Notes: generated by a model from the letters alone, not told the origin. Positions 1 to 8,415 are shown, counted from the stretch's first letter. The stretch: 30,573 nt of DNA from Taibaiella sp. (GCA_019739295.1 JAHHDV010000036.1:1-30573), one strand, 5' to 3'. Numbers and translations are program-made.

Positions 1-1413
1 GGCATTAGGTACTGCCTTCGCCTTTGGCTCCAGGCCGGGCGGCGCGCTGATGCAGATCGGCGTCTATGGTATGATTACGCTGATTACCATAATCAGCGAT
101 CAGGAATTCAGGAATACCGTCTGGAAAGGCAAGACAAGAAATAAGTTCCTGGGATTCCTGATTGGTGCCGTATTGATAGGATATGCCGTAGCAGTCGCCA
201 CCTGGCCCTATGCACATTCCAATCCTGTTTCCAATCTTTTCTCAGCCATGGAGGAAATGGCAAACAGGGATGTGAGCTTCAGGGTATTTTTTTGAAGGAA
301 AATATTATAATACAAAAGACATGCCTTCTTATTACTCTGTCAAATGGATCTTTATTTCCAATTCGATCCTGGTACTGATGGCTTTTATCGGGTTTGTATT
401 GTTGTCCTTTAAAATGATCAGGAAATACGGATGGGCACCTGTGATCCTGGTATTGTTTATGGCTATTTTTTCCGGTATTTTATATTGTCTATAAAAAGTC
501 TACCATTTTTTGATACCTGGAGGCACCTGTTCTTTATTTTCCCGTTCTGGGCCACAGGAGCAGCCCTCTTCTTCCATTATATTTCTTCGGTCGTCAAAAG
601 AGAATCATACCAATGGATTCCTTATGCTGTTGCCCTCTTGGGCTTATTGCCCGAGATCTGGTGGACGCTGACCACTACTCCTTACCAGCACGTTTATTTC
701 AATCAGTTCGTAGGCGGTATCGCAGGGGCCAATGGCAGGTATGACCTGGATTATTACCAGACCTCGAACCGGGAAATGGCTCAATGGCTCATTAAAAATG
801 CCGAGAAAAAAACCTGATGGATCAAAGGTAAAAGTGCTTTCCAATATGGAAGGACTCTATAATGTAGATGACCTGTATTATGAAGGATATATCGAGGACC
901 AGAAAGACTGGATAGACGGAAGATATTCCAGGTATTATGAGCGTTACACCAAAGACTGGGATTACTATGTAACTTATAACCGTTTCCTGAGTGAATGGCA
1001 ATTGGAAAATAAGAAATTCCCTCCTTGCGATGCGGTATATGAAGTCAAAGTCAAAGGAGTAACCATCGGTGCTATCCTGCATCGCCCCACAAATGATGCG
1101 TTTCTCGCATTTGAGGCATTCCAGGCAAAAGATTTTCCTAAAGCCGTGTTGCATTATGAGAAAGCGATCCAAAAACGGGACTTTGTGTGATGAAAATGAA
1201 TTGTTCTATTATGGTATTGCATTGGTTCAGTCCGGGAATATAGATAAGGGCATCGGGGAAATCCTGAAAGCAACACAGCTGGATGGCGGCAGGGAAGATT
1301 TTTATGCCGCATTGTCCCAGATCTATATGATAAAAGGAGACAAAGCCAATGCTGAAAGAGCAGCCAGAACCGCACAATCTATCAAATCCCAAAGACTACA
1401 ACAAGCCCAGTAA
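1..1413 (+). CDS. GT-C/PMT-like membrane glycosyltransferase with C-terminal TPR-like repeats (5'-truncated, frameshifted)
   Basis: The gene enters from the left edge in the frame of position 2 and ends with TAA at 1411-1413. The reading frame must be repaired at about five places (near 294, 469, 511, 811 and 1189); each is explained by one extra base, four of them in T or A runs. The repaired protein has several hydrophobic segments, an RHLFFIFP stretch and then a YFNQFVGG...DLDYYQTSNRE region. These resemble the RH...P and YFN..GG...DYW patterns of dolichyl-phosphate-mannose-type (GT39-like) membrane glycosyltransferases. The last ~110 residues (FEAFQAKDFPKAVLHYEKAI and GNIDKGIGEILKATQL) look like TPR repeats. 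Only 1 nt separates it from kdsB, suggesting co-transcription and a role in surface glycan assembly. The family call is by motif resemblance only, and the N-terminus with the usual catalytic acidic loop is outside the window. Confidence 0.55.
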
Positions 1414-1414
1414 T

Positions 1415-2143
1415 ATGAAAATCATTGCCATGATTCCGGCGAGGTACAATGCGTCCAGGTTCCCCGGGAAGTTAATGCAGCATCTTGGCAGCAAAACCGT
1501 AATCGCCCATACCTACCTGAATGTCCTGCAATCGGGATTATTCGATGAAGTAGCGATTGTGACGGACAGTGACGAGATCGAAAATGAAATCAAAAAGTAC
1601 AAGGGTAAAGTGCTCAGAAGCCGGAAAGACCATGAATGCGGTACAGACCGTATAGCGGAAATGTGCGGAGGATTTCAGCCGGAGGATATCATCATCAATA
1701 TTCAGGGTGATGAACCTTTTACCAACACGCGGATCCTGGATCAGCTGATTCAATTCTTAAAGGACAATCCGGCAGCTGAAGTTGCTTCATTGAAATACGA
1801 AATCCCGGACACTGAATCCATCAGGAATCCCAATGTAGTGAAAGTGGTATGTGATCTGCAGGACAGGGCCTTATTGTTCTCCAGGGCCCCTATTCCTTAT
1901 CACAGGGATCAGGAGAGGCCGGTTCATTACTTCAAGCATATCGGCATCTATGGATTCCGGCAACCTGCATTGCTCCGCTTCGCCCGCTGGCCCGCTACTC
2001 CCCTGGAGTCCGTTGAGAAACAGGAGGCAATGCGGTTTCTGGAACACGGCATTTCGATTTATATGCTGACAACCGATGAAGCCACACAAGGCATCGATAC
2101 GCCGGAAGATTTAAAAGAAGCAGAGAAACTGTTGCGGAATTAG
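1415..2143 (+). CDS. kdsB: 3-deoxy-manno-octulosonate cytidylyltransferase (CMP-Kdo synthetase)
   Basis: Activates Kdo with CTP to CMP-Kdo, the donor for the inner core of lipopolysaccharide; cytosolic. The 242-residue product matches the usual family length. Visible family motifs are the N-terminal nucleotide-binding MIPARYNASRFPGK, CGTDRIAE, the metal/nucleotide motif NIQGDEPF, YFKHIGIYGFR, and LESVEKQEAMRFLEHG near the C-terminus. The start at 1415 is chosen because MKIIAMIPAR is the typical N-terminus; an in-frame ATG at 1349 would add 22 residues overlapping the upstream gene. It begins 1 nt after the stop of the glycosyltransferase-like gene, so the two are probably one transcription unit. 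Its presence implies a Gram-negative envelope. The frame is intact, unlike its upstream neighbour. Confidence 0.95.
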   Translation: MKIIAMIPARYNASRFPGKLMQHLGSKTVIAHTYLNVLQSGLFDEVAIVTDSDEIENEIKKYKGKVLRSRKDHECGTDRIAEMCGGFQPEDIIINIQGDEPFTNTRILDQLIQFLKDNPAAEVASLKYEIPDTESIRNPNVVKVVCDLQDRALLFSRAPIPYHRDQERPVHYFKHIGIYGFRQPALLRFARWPATPLESVEKQEAMRFLEHGISIYMLTTDEATQGIDTPEDLKEAEKLLRN

Positions 2144-2159
2144 CTTCCCGTTTCAAATC

Positions 2160-2678
2160 CTATTTCCATTCATTTTTAAAGTTTTGTTCCCATTCCCCGT
2201 AAGGGATCTCCTGATCTACCCCGTCTACAAAGTATTTCAGAACAGGCTCCAGTTCCTTTACCTTCATATAGCCCGTGATCGGAACCACATTCATCAGGTT
2301 CTTTTCAATGATAACCGTGCACGGGAAGCTTCTCTGGCCCAGCATGAGTTCCGATGCCAAAGAATGTATATTGATCTCGGGTTTGAACTCAAATGTTCTA
2401 CCGTTAAAAATGACCGGTGATTTACCTTCTGCATTGAACCTGATCGCATAGTAATGCCGGTTAATGTAAGCTGCCACCTGCTCATCTCCATAGGTTTTCC
2501 TGTCCATGACCCTGCACCAGCCACACCAATCGGTATAGATATCTACTATGACACGTCTCGGTTCTATTTTCATCACGCTATCCAATTGATCAAAGGTGAT
2601 CCATTTCACTTCCTTATCCTGACCGGAAGCCGGAATCCCGATCCAGGATAAAAAGAACAACAATAATATTTTTTGCAT
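2160..2678 (-). CDS. Secreted thioredoxin-fold protein with WCGWC motif
   Basis: A 172-residue protein using the start at 2678 (MQKILLLFFLSWIGIPASGQ), which gives a clean signal peptide ending near ASG-Q; an ATG at 2705 would add nine residues. The mature part has DIYTDWCGWCRVMDRKTY, a CxxC thioredoxin-like active site of the kind seen in DUF255/thioredoxin_7 proteins, and a later SFPCTVIIE segment with the cis-proline type context of the fold. It is probably a periplasmic thiol-disulfide or chaperone-like protein; the substrate is unknown. It converges with kdsB (16-nt gap) and diverges from ubiX. The fold is confident, the precise role is not. Confidence 0.85.
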   Translation of the reverse strand: MQKILLLFFLSWIGIPASGQDKEVKWITFDQLDSVMKIEPRRVIVDIYTDWCGWCRVMDRKTYGDEQVAAYINRHYYAIRFNAEGKSPVIFNGRTFEFKPEINIHSLASELMLGQRSFPCTVIIEKNLMNVVPITGYMKVKELEPVLKYFVDGVDQEIPYGEWEQNFKNEWK

Positions 2679-2728
2679 GCTACTTCCGAATACTTTAGAA
2701 TTCAAGCAAATTACTGAATTATGATCTT

Positions 2729-2736
2729 TAATTTTG
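2729..2736 (+). promoter_or_regulatory. Putative Bacteroidota -7 box upstream of ubiX
   Basis: TAATTTTG matches the TAnnTTTG -7 consensus of Bacteroidota housekeeping promoters and lies 22 nt before the ubiX ATG. No clear TTTG -33 box is visible at the expected spacing, so this is tentative. Confidence 0.4.
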
Positions 2737-2758
2737 TTGGAACAATGATAAATTATCT

Positions 2759-3322
2759 ATGGAAAAAAGAAAAATAGCAGTTGCGGTAAGTGGCGCCAGC
2801 GGTGCCATTTATGCCGAATTATTGCTGAACACATTGGCACAATTAAAAGAATCCATTGATACATCCTTAGTGTATACTTCCAACGCCAAGACGGTGTGGA
2901 AGGAAGAAAGACAAAATGAGCATTACGACCAATATGATTTCCCCGTGTATGAGATCCGGGATTATTATGCACCGTTTGCCTCCGGCAGCTCGACATTTGA
3001 TACACTGGTCATTGTTCCCTGCAGCATGGGTACGCTCGGGAGAATTGCCGGCGGCATCAGCGACAACCTCATCACCAGGGCCGCAGATGTCATGCTTAAG
3101 GAAAGGAGAAGACTCATCTGTGTCATCAGGGAAACGCCCTATAATCTGGTTCATATCCATAACATGAAAACGGTAACCGAAGCTGGAGGTATTATCTGCC
3201 CGGCCAGTCCTTCGTTTTACAGCAGGCCCCCGGATATGGAAGCCTTAGCGATGACCGTAGTCCACAGGATCTTAAGGTTAGCCGATATTGATGCAGGCGG
3301 GTTCAAATGGGGAGAAAAATAA
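2759..3322 (+). CDS. ubiX: Flavin prenyltransferase UbiX
   Basis: Makes prenylated FMN from FMN and dimethylallyl (pyro)phosphate, the cofactor of UbiD-type decarboxylases used in quinone synthesis and aromatic acid metabolism. The 187-residue protein has the family length. It shows the N-terminal flavin-binding VAVSGASGAIYAELLL, the central PCSMGTLGRIAGGISDNLITRAADV, then LKERRRLICVIRETPYN, and a C-terminal CPASPSFYSRPPDMEAL; all are hallmark UbiX motifs. No ubiD is in the window. The gene is intact and is followed 23 nt downstream by mazG on the same strand, so the two may be co-transcribed. Confidence 0.93.
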   Translation: MEKRKIAVAVSGASGAIYAELLLNTLAQLKESIDTSLVYTSNAKTVWKEERQNEHYDQYDFPVYEIRDYYAPFASGSSTFDTLVIVPCSMGTLGRIAGGISDNLITRAADVMLKERRRLICVIRETPYNLVHIHNMKTVTEAGGIICPASPSFYSRPPDMEALAMTVVHRILRLADIDAGGFKWGEK

Positions 3323-3345
3323 AACCAGACCATACAACTTTACAA

Positions 3346-4111
3346 ATGACTTACTACAATTCGCTTTCCAGGCTTAGAAATATCCTCAATGAACTGAGAG
3401 AAAAATGTCCCTGGGATCAAAAACAAACACTGGAAAGCCTGAGACCCCAGACTATCGAGGAAACATACGAACTCATAGATCAGATCGACCAGGGAAACTG
3501 GAACGGTATCAAAGAGGAACTGGGCGATTTGCTTCTTCATATCTTGTTTTATTCCAAAATAGCAGAAGAGCAGCATCAGTTCACCCTTGAAGATGTATTG
3601 TCCTCCATCTCTGACAAACTCGTACACAGGCACCCGCATGTATACGAAAGCGTACAAGTGAAAGATGATGCGGAAGTAAAAAGGAACTGGGAGCAAATCA
3701 AGAAAAAAGAAGGCAAAAAAATCCATACTCAGCGGTGTGCCACACTCTATGCCCGCTATGACGAAAGCTATGGTCATCCAGAGGAAAGCCAGGAATGCAG
3801 GGTTTGACTGGGACGAACCGGGACAAGTAGTAGAGAAGATGAGAGAAGAGCTTGAGGAATTGGATACAGCCGTCCGGACCGGGAACCGGGAGCATATCAA
3901 TGAAGAATTCGGCGATGTCTTTTTCAGTGTGATCAACCTGTCCAGATTTACCGGTGTGGACCCCGAAGCAAGCCTCGAACAATGCAATCAGAAATTTATG
4001 CGAAGATTTCAAATCATGGAGCAGCTTGCCGATGCGCAAGGTAAACAATGGGGACAAATGAGCCTCGGGGAAATGGAGGCGCTCTGGCAGGAAGCCAAAA
4101 AATCAGAATAA
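3346..4111 (+). CDS. mazG: Nucleoside triphosphate pyrophosphohydrolase MazG (frameshifted at an A run)
   Basis: Hydrolyses (d)NTPs to NMP and pyrophosphate as a house-cleaning enzyme. The chosen start at 3346 gives MTYYNSLSRLRNILNELR then KCPWDQKQTLESLRPQT, the canonical N-terminus; an in-frame ATG at 3307 would overlap ubiX. Two MazG domains are visible, with EExxD-type metal motifs EELGDLLLHILF and EEFGDVFFSVINL. The frame breaks in a seven-A run at about 3716-3722: removing one A joins KKEGKK to SILSGVPHSMPAMTKAM and gives a full-length protein of about 254 residues. The surrounding window has many single extra bases in homopolymers, so sequencing error is more likely than a pseudogene. 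Confidence 0.9.
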
Positions 4112-4155
4112 TATTTCCTGATATATTTTCACTTTTTATTCAAACGAAAACAATT

Positions 4156-4163
4156 TATCTTTG
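4156..4163 (+). promoter_or_regulatory. Putative Bacteroidota -7 box for the Cys-rich secreted protein
   Basis: TATCTTTG is an exact TAnnTTTG match, 30 nt before the ATG at 4194. The upstream -33 region is T-rich without a clear TTTG. Confidence 0.45.
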
Positions 4164-4193
4164 AGAAAATATTTTTAAACTTAGAAAAAAATT

Positions 4194-4467
4194 ATGAAAA
4201 AAATAATCACATTATTGGCTGCCTGCTCCCTGACGCTATTGGTTCATGCAGGCGGAGACAAGGACAAACCATGCTGTGCAGGCAAGGAAAAAAAACAAGA
4301 AGGAATCATGCACTGCGAATACGGTCTCTGCCACCCCGACCGATGCTCCCAAGAGCTGCGGTGCTGAAGGAAAGTCATCAGGATGTTGTGCAGATAAGAA
4401 AGAAGCCGGCAATCAAAAAGAAAAAGTAGCAGCCCCCAAAGAGGAAGCAAAAGTGAAAAAATCCTAA
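4194..4467 (+). CDS. Small secreted Cys/Lys-rich protein of unknown function (frameshifted)
   Basis: ATG at 4194 opens a signal peptide (MKKIITLLAACSLTLLVHAG). The frame shifts in an eight-A run near 4288-4296; deleting one A joins it to the downstream frame ending at 4467 and gives about 90 residues. The mature part is Lys/Ala/Glu-rich with spaced cysteines in short motifs: PCCAGK, ESCTAN, KSCGAEG, SGCCADKK. Such clusters could bind metal or form disulfides, but I recognise no family. It has its own -7 box and a hairpin-T-run terminator right after it, suggesting a monocistronic, well-expressed gene. An alternative reading is a 73-residue product from 4246, but that lacks a signal peptide and is less convincing. 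Confidence 0.6.
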
Positions 4468-4494
4468 CACTTTTTTATTGGCATTTCTAATGAA

Positions 4495-4517
4495 GCTGCT
4501 CTTGAGCGGCTTTTTTT
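4495..4517 (+). terminator. Rho-independent terminator after the Cys-rich gene
   Basis: GCTGCTCTTGAGCGGC forms a short hairpin (one T-G pair, CTTG loop) followed by seven Ts. It lies 27 nt past the stop at 4467 and runs up to the end of the convergent permease gene. Confidence 0.65.
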
Positions 4518-5577
4518 ATTCCCACCTGAACAGGAAGGAAGCAAAGGCATAGCCTGCTATTCCCCAGAAGAGGAGCACCAGCATTTCCCATCTCAGGTCC
4601 CAGAACCCGGCGCCATCTATAGCTACCTTTCTTAATGCTTCATTCAGGTAAGTCAAGGGTAGTATATTAGCGATCCATTGCAGCCAAACAGGAAAGTTAG
4701 AGATCGGGAAGATCGTCCCGGCCAGGATAAACTGGGGCAGGACGATGATATTCGCCAGTGGAGGTACTGCCGATGTGCTTTTAGCCAGTCCGCTGATCAC
4801 AAACCCGAAACTCATAAAGATCAATACGCCAAGAATGGTCAGCAGCATCATTTTCACTACCGTGATCCAGCCCTCTGCCATAGTAAAATCAAAGAACAGG
4901 ATACCGGCTATAATAATCAGGAATGCCCCGAACAACTGGAAGACCATCCTGGCAGTTCCTTCTGCCAAAAGGATATTCCATCTTCGGATAGGTGTGGCAA
5001 AGAACCGCTTGAGCACCAGCTCCTGCCGCAATCCGAAAAACACGAATGCCACCCCGAACACACTGGAGGCCAGGAGGGAAAATCCCAGCTGACCGGTAAG
5101 GATAAAATCAATCTTATTTCTCTGTAATACCGGCAGCGCTCTGATCTCGATGGATGAGCCGGATGATTTCGTAACGTACTGATCCAGGATCATCTGCACG
5201 ACCTTTACTTCATTGGCTGTAGCTGAAGGAGATTGTAATTGATAATGAATATCACCATTACTGCCGGGACCCGGTACGAATATCGCTGAGATGATCCTGT
5301 GGGAAAGCAGGCTGTCCCTATAATGGGTATCTACAGTAAGCACCTCAATCAGGGGATCTTGAATGAGCTGGTCATAGAAGGCGATCTGCCGCTCCATCCC
5401 TTCAGGAATGCCTATTTTAGCGACATGACCTTCTTCATTGCCCAGAAACCCGAAACCAACTATAAAAAATAATGGAAATGCTACCGTAAACACTACAGAA
5501 GAAGGGCTCTTCATGAGTGATTTGAGTGCTGCGCCTGTCAAAGCTCTGAACGCTGTCCATTGGCTGTAGGAAGCCAT
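4516..5577 (-). CDS. ABC-2 type transporter permease
   Basis: A 353-residue membrane protein with the ABC-2 permease layout: one N-terminal transmembrane helix (SVVFTVAFPLFFIVGFGFLG, about residues 28-47), a long extracytoplasmic domain (about 50-160), then five hydrophobic segments to the C-terminus. The stretch VLKRFFATPIRRWNILLAEG before the second helix is the typical coupling region of this family. NIIVLPQFILAGTIFPISNFPVWLQWIANILPLTY is the conserved re-entrant region. It would partner with an ATPase, but none is adjacent: the neighbours are the convergent Cys-rich gene and hppD. Export of drug, lipid or polysaccharide cannot be distinguished. The gene is intact. Confidence 0.88.
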   Translation of the reverse strand: MASYSQWTAFRALTGAALKSLMKSPSSVVFTVAFPLFFIVGFGFLGNEEGHVAKIGIPEGMERQIAFYDQLIQDPLIEVLTVDTHYRDSLLSHRIISAIFVPGPGSNGDIHYQLQSPSATANEVKVVQMILDQYVTKSSGSSIEIRALPVLQRNKIDFILTGQLGFSLLASSVFGVAFVFFGLRQELVLKRFFATPIRRWNILLAEGTARMVFQLFGAFLIIIAGILFFDFTMAEGWITVVKMMLLTILGVLIFMSFGFVISGLAKSTSAVPPLANIIVLPQFILAGTIFPISNFPVWLQWIANILPLTYLNEALRKVAIDGAGFWDLRWEMLVLLFWGIAGYAFASFLFRWE

Positions 5578-5677
5578 ATATGAATATTTTGATAAAAGAT
5601 GGGCAAAGGTAACAATATCAGGTTATATCACAGACTATGAATGCTAATCTTTTGGACCTGCGCTACCTTAAAATAAT

Positions 5678-5707
5678 AAAAGCAAGGATTGTATGATCCC
5701 TGCTTTT
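5678..5707 (-). terminator. Putative hairpin terminator downstream of hppD
   Basis: An 11-bp stem with one internal mismatch (AAAAGCA/TGCTTTT plus GGAT/ATCC, six-base loop). Read on the minus strand it is followed by TATTATTTT. It lies about 75 nt after the hppD stop, before the permease gene. Confidence 0.5.
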
Positions 5708-5737
5708 AATTTCCTGCAAAAAATGAAGTCAGTACAT

Positions 5738-5771
5738 GGAATAGTATAAAACCTGGGCCGTATACTATTCC
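5738..5771. repeat. Perfect 11-bp inverted repeat just after the hppD stop
   Basis: GGAATAGTATA (5738-5748) and TATACTATTCC (5761-5771) pair perfectly around a 12-nt loop, 8 nt beyond the hppD stop. It has no U-tract directly after it; it may protect the mRNA 3' end or act together with the hairpin at 5678-5707. Confidence 0.6.
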
Positions 5772-5779
5772 CTATAAGA

Positions 5780-6920
5780 TTACAGATTGCCCCGCTTGGC
5801 CTGTTCTCTTTCTATGCTTTCAAATAATGCCTTGAAATTACCTGCACCAAAAGACTGGGCACCGTGACGTTCGATAATTTCAAAGAACAAGGTAGGTCGG
5901 TCTTCCACCGGTTTGGTAAAGATCTGCAGCAGGTAGCCTTCCTCATCCCGGTCCACCAGTATTCCCAGTTGCTGCAATGCAGCGATTTCTTCATCGATCT
6001 CGCCCACGCGCTCAGGGAGCATATCGTAGTAGGCATTGGGAGGAGGGCTCAGGAATTCAACACCCCGCTTTTTTAACTCCGTTACCGTTTTGACAATATC
6101 TTTGGTCGCTACAGCGATATGCTGTACGCCTTCTCCTTCGTAAAATTCCAGGTATTCCTCGATCTGGGATTTTTTCTTTCCTTCAGCAGGTTCGTTGATC
6201 GGGAATTTTGAATACCCGTTTCCATTGCTCATAACTTTGCTCATCAGGGCAGAATATTCCGTATTGATTTGTTTGTCGTCAAAGGACAGGATATTCACAA
6301 ATCCCATTACCTTCTCATACCATTCTACAGTAGGGAGCATTCTGTTCCAGCCTACATTTCCCACGCAGTGATCTACATACAGCAAGCCACACTCGGAAGG
6401 ATTATAATCTGATTCCCACTTTTCATATCCTGGCATAAAAGGACCGGTATAGCTGGTTCTTTCGATAAACATATGCACCGTCTCTCCGTAAGTATAGATG
6501 CCGGACATTTTCAATTCACCAAATTCATCAGTCAGGGTAACGGGCTCCATATAGGGTTTGCCACCCCGCTTCGTCGTTTCTTCAAATGCACTGTAAGCAT
6601 CATTCACCCAAAGCGCCAGGATTTTTACACCATCACCGTGTTTTTTTCACATGTTCAGAAATAGGATGATCAGAATGCAGGGCAGTAGTCAGAACCAGCC
6701 TGATCTTTCCCTGTTGCAGGACATAAGAAACCCTGTCCCTGACACCTGTCTCAGGTCCCGCATACGCCACGGATTGAAATCCAAAAGCAGTCTTATAAAA
6801 ATGTGCTGCCTGTTTTGCATTCCCACAGTAAAATTCGATATAATCTGTACCATTGATAGGCAAAAAATCATCTGCCTGGGCTATCTTTTCCGCAAATGTT
6901 TTCCCTTTAACTTCCGTCAT
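5780..6920 (-). CDS. hppD: 4-hydroxyphenylpyruvate dioxygenase (frameshifted at an A run)
   Basis: Converts 4-hydroxyphenylpyruvate to homogentisate in tyrosine degradation, using Fe(II). The start at 6920 (MTEVKGKTFAEKIAQADDFLPINGTDYIEFYCGN) is preceded by a good promoter; an upstream in-frame ATG at 6968 lies within it. The C-terminal domain carries the iron-ligand contexts LLYVDHCVGNV (His), GEGVQHIAVAT (His) and PTLFFEIIERHG (Glu), plus the C-terminal GAGNFKALFESIEREQAKRG. The frame breaks near 6640 in a seven-A run (coding strand): EHVKK should continue as HGDGVKILALWVNDAYSAFE. With one A removed the protein is about 379 residues, the normal length. A sequencing indel is the likely cause. 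No homogentisate dioxygenase gene is in the window. Confidence 0.93.
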
Positions 6921-6950
6921 AAAATAATATTTAAATGTAATCAGATTGTA

Positions 6951-6982
6951 AAAATGTAAAATTACCAATTTTTACAGACAAA
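6951..6982 (-). promoter_or_regulatory. Putative Bacteroidota promoter of hppD
   Basis: On the minus strand TTTG (6979-6982) is followed after 20 nt by TACATTTT (6951-6958), one base from TAnnTTTG, 30 nt before the hppD ATG. Both boxes and the spacing fit the phylum consensus. Confidence 0.45.
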
Positions 6983-7202
6983 CTACAATTATTCGACCAT
7001 ACTTTAGTTTCCAGATTCGGGTTTCATGGTATCATATACAAAACAGAGAGTGCCGGTGCAGGACAGGATGAATCACTTTGAACCGGGACAAAAGCGCTAC
7101 TCCCGGACCCAATGACCAATCCGGCGTGCTCCAGTCTCCCGAAAAATCACCAGTATCTGTTATTATAAGGAGCTGCGCACCTGTGATTCGCTCAGGCTTA
7201 AT

Positions 7203-7210
7203 TATCTTTG
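7203..7210 (+). promoter_or_regulatory. Putative -7 box for the GNAT-like gene
   Basis: TATCTTTG is an exact TAnnTTTG match, 27 nt upstream of the ATG at 7238. It overlaps an earlier in-frame ATG at 7208, which supports the later start. Confidence 0.45.
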
Positions 7211-7237
7211 GCCTTAAATTCGATATTTGAAGGATAT

Positions 7238-8392
7238 ATGAAAATCATTGAAGTAATCACTGATCAGCAAAAAAGGGAATTCCTCGACTTCCCCAAACGG
7301 TTATATCAAAATGATCCCGGATACATTATCCCTTTGGATAAGGATATCGAGCAGGTATTTGATGAGCAGAAGAATAAGTTCTTCAGACATGGTGCCTGCA
7401 AAAGATGGCTCTGTGTGAATGAACAGGGGAAGACCATTGGTAAGGTTGCGTCCTTCTACAATAAAAGATACCAGCAGAAGCAGCCTACCGGCGGCATAGG
7501 CTTTTTCGATTGTATCAATGATACTGCCGTAAGCCGGCTGCTGTTGGATCATTGTAAACAATGGCTGCAGGCACAGGGTATGGAAGCAATGGACGGACCT
7601 ATTAATTTCGGAGAGCGGGACAGATGGTGGGGACTATTGATAGAAGGATTTACGGAACCGCTTTATGGTATGAACTATAATGCCCCCTATTATCAGCATT
7701 TATTTGAAGACTACGGGTTTGAGGTATATTTCTACCAGCTGTGTTTCAGCAGGAGTGTAAGGGCTGAGTTATCCTCCTCATTTCGGGCAGCATATCATAA
7801 GATATCTTCAACACCGGGTATCCGCCTGGAACGCATTACCCGGAAGGATCTGAGCCGGCAGGCTGCTGCCTTCACTGAAGTTTACAACAAAGCCTGGGCA
7901 AGCCATGGGCAAGGGAAGCAACTGGAAGAAAAAGTAGCGCAGAAAATGTTCCGGTCCATGAAGCCTGTCCTGAATGAGCACATTTCGTTTTTGGTTTATG
8001 AAAATGAAAAACCCATTGCCATGTGGATCAACATTCCTGATCTGAACCAATGGTTTAAATATTTAAAAGGAAAGTTCAGCCTATGGCACAAGCTGAAATT
8101 CCTGTGGATCAAGGCAACCAGGAAAAATAAAAAATTTGTCGGGTTGGTTTTCGGCATTGTCCCCGAATGGCAGAAAAAAGGTGTGGATGGGTTTCTGATA
8201 TGGAAAGGAGCCGAGCACCTGAAAAAGCATACTGCCTTTGAAGATTATGAAATGCAGTGGATCGGTGATTTCAACCCGAAAATGGTCAGCATAGCAGGTG
8301 CCCTGCAAACAGAAGTAACCAGGAGACTGGCTACCTACAGGTATCTTTTTGACAGGACAGTCCCTTTCGAGAGACATCCCTTTTTAAATTAA
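7238..8392 (+). CDS. GNAT-like (acyl-CoA N-acyltransferase fold) conserved protein
   Basis: A 384-residue cytosolic protein. The start at 7238 (MKIIEVITDQQKREFLDFPKRLYQNDPGYIIPLD) is preferred over 7208 because the -7 box lies over the latter and this N-terminus matches a Bacteroidota family usually annotated as GNAT or hypothetical. The N-terminal half contains CKRWLCVNEQGKTIGKVASF, like the beta-strand pair of a GNAT fold, and the conserved GPINFGERDRWWGLLIEGF. The C-terminal half has GLVFGIVPEWQKKGVDGFLI, which resembles the acyl-CoA binding V..x.Q..G.G/A signature. The substrate is unknown. The gene is intact and stands alone between divergent hppD and the purine nucleoside phosphorylase gene. 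Confidence 0.7.
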   Translation: MKIIEVITDQQKREFLDFPKRLYQNDPGYIIPLDKDIEQVFDEQKNKFFRHGACKRWLCVNEQGKTIGKVASFYNKRYQQKQPTGGIGFFDCINDTAVSRLLLDHCKQWLQAQGMEAMDGPINFGERDRWWGLLIEGFTEPLYGMNYNAPYYQHLFEDYGFEVYFYQLCFSRSVRAELSSSFRAAYHKISSTPGIRLERITRKDLSRQAAAFTEVYNKAWASHGQGKQLEEKVAQKMFRSMKPVLNEHISFLVYENEKPIAMWINIPDLNQWFKYLKGKFSLWHKLKFLWIKATRKNKKFVGLVFGIVPEWQKKGVDGFLIWKGAEHLKKHTAFEDYEMQWIGDFNPKMVSIAGALQTEVTRRLATYRYLFDRTVPFERHPFLN

Positions 8393-8415
8393 TCCGCGTA
8401 TCTATGACTTTTTAA

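Larger units (their letters stand above)
6921..7237. other. Intergenic region between divergent hppD and GNAT-like gene (317 nt)
   Basis: Holds the putative hppD promoter (6951-6982) and the -7 box of the downstream gene (7203-7210). I see no convincing small ORF or strong hairpin in the part between. Confidence 0.6.

Noticed and set aside
3716..6650. Programmed frameshifting or transcript slippage at A runs in mazG, the Cys-rich gene and hppD
   Set aside because: All cases are single extra bases in homopolymers, the same error seen between the palindrome arms and at contig ends, so no special mechanism is needed.
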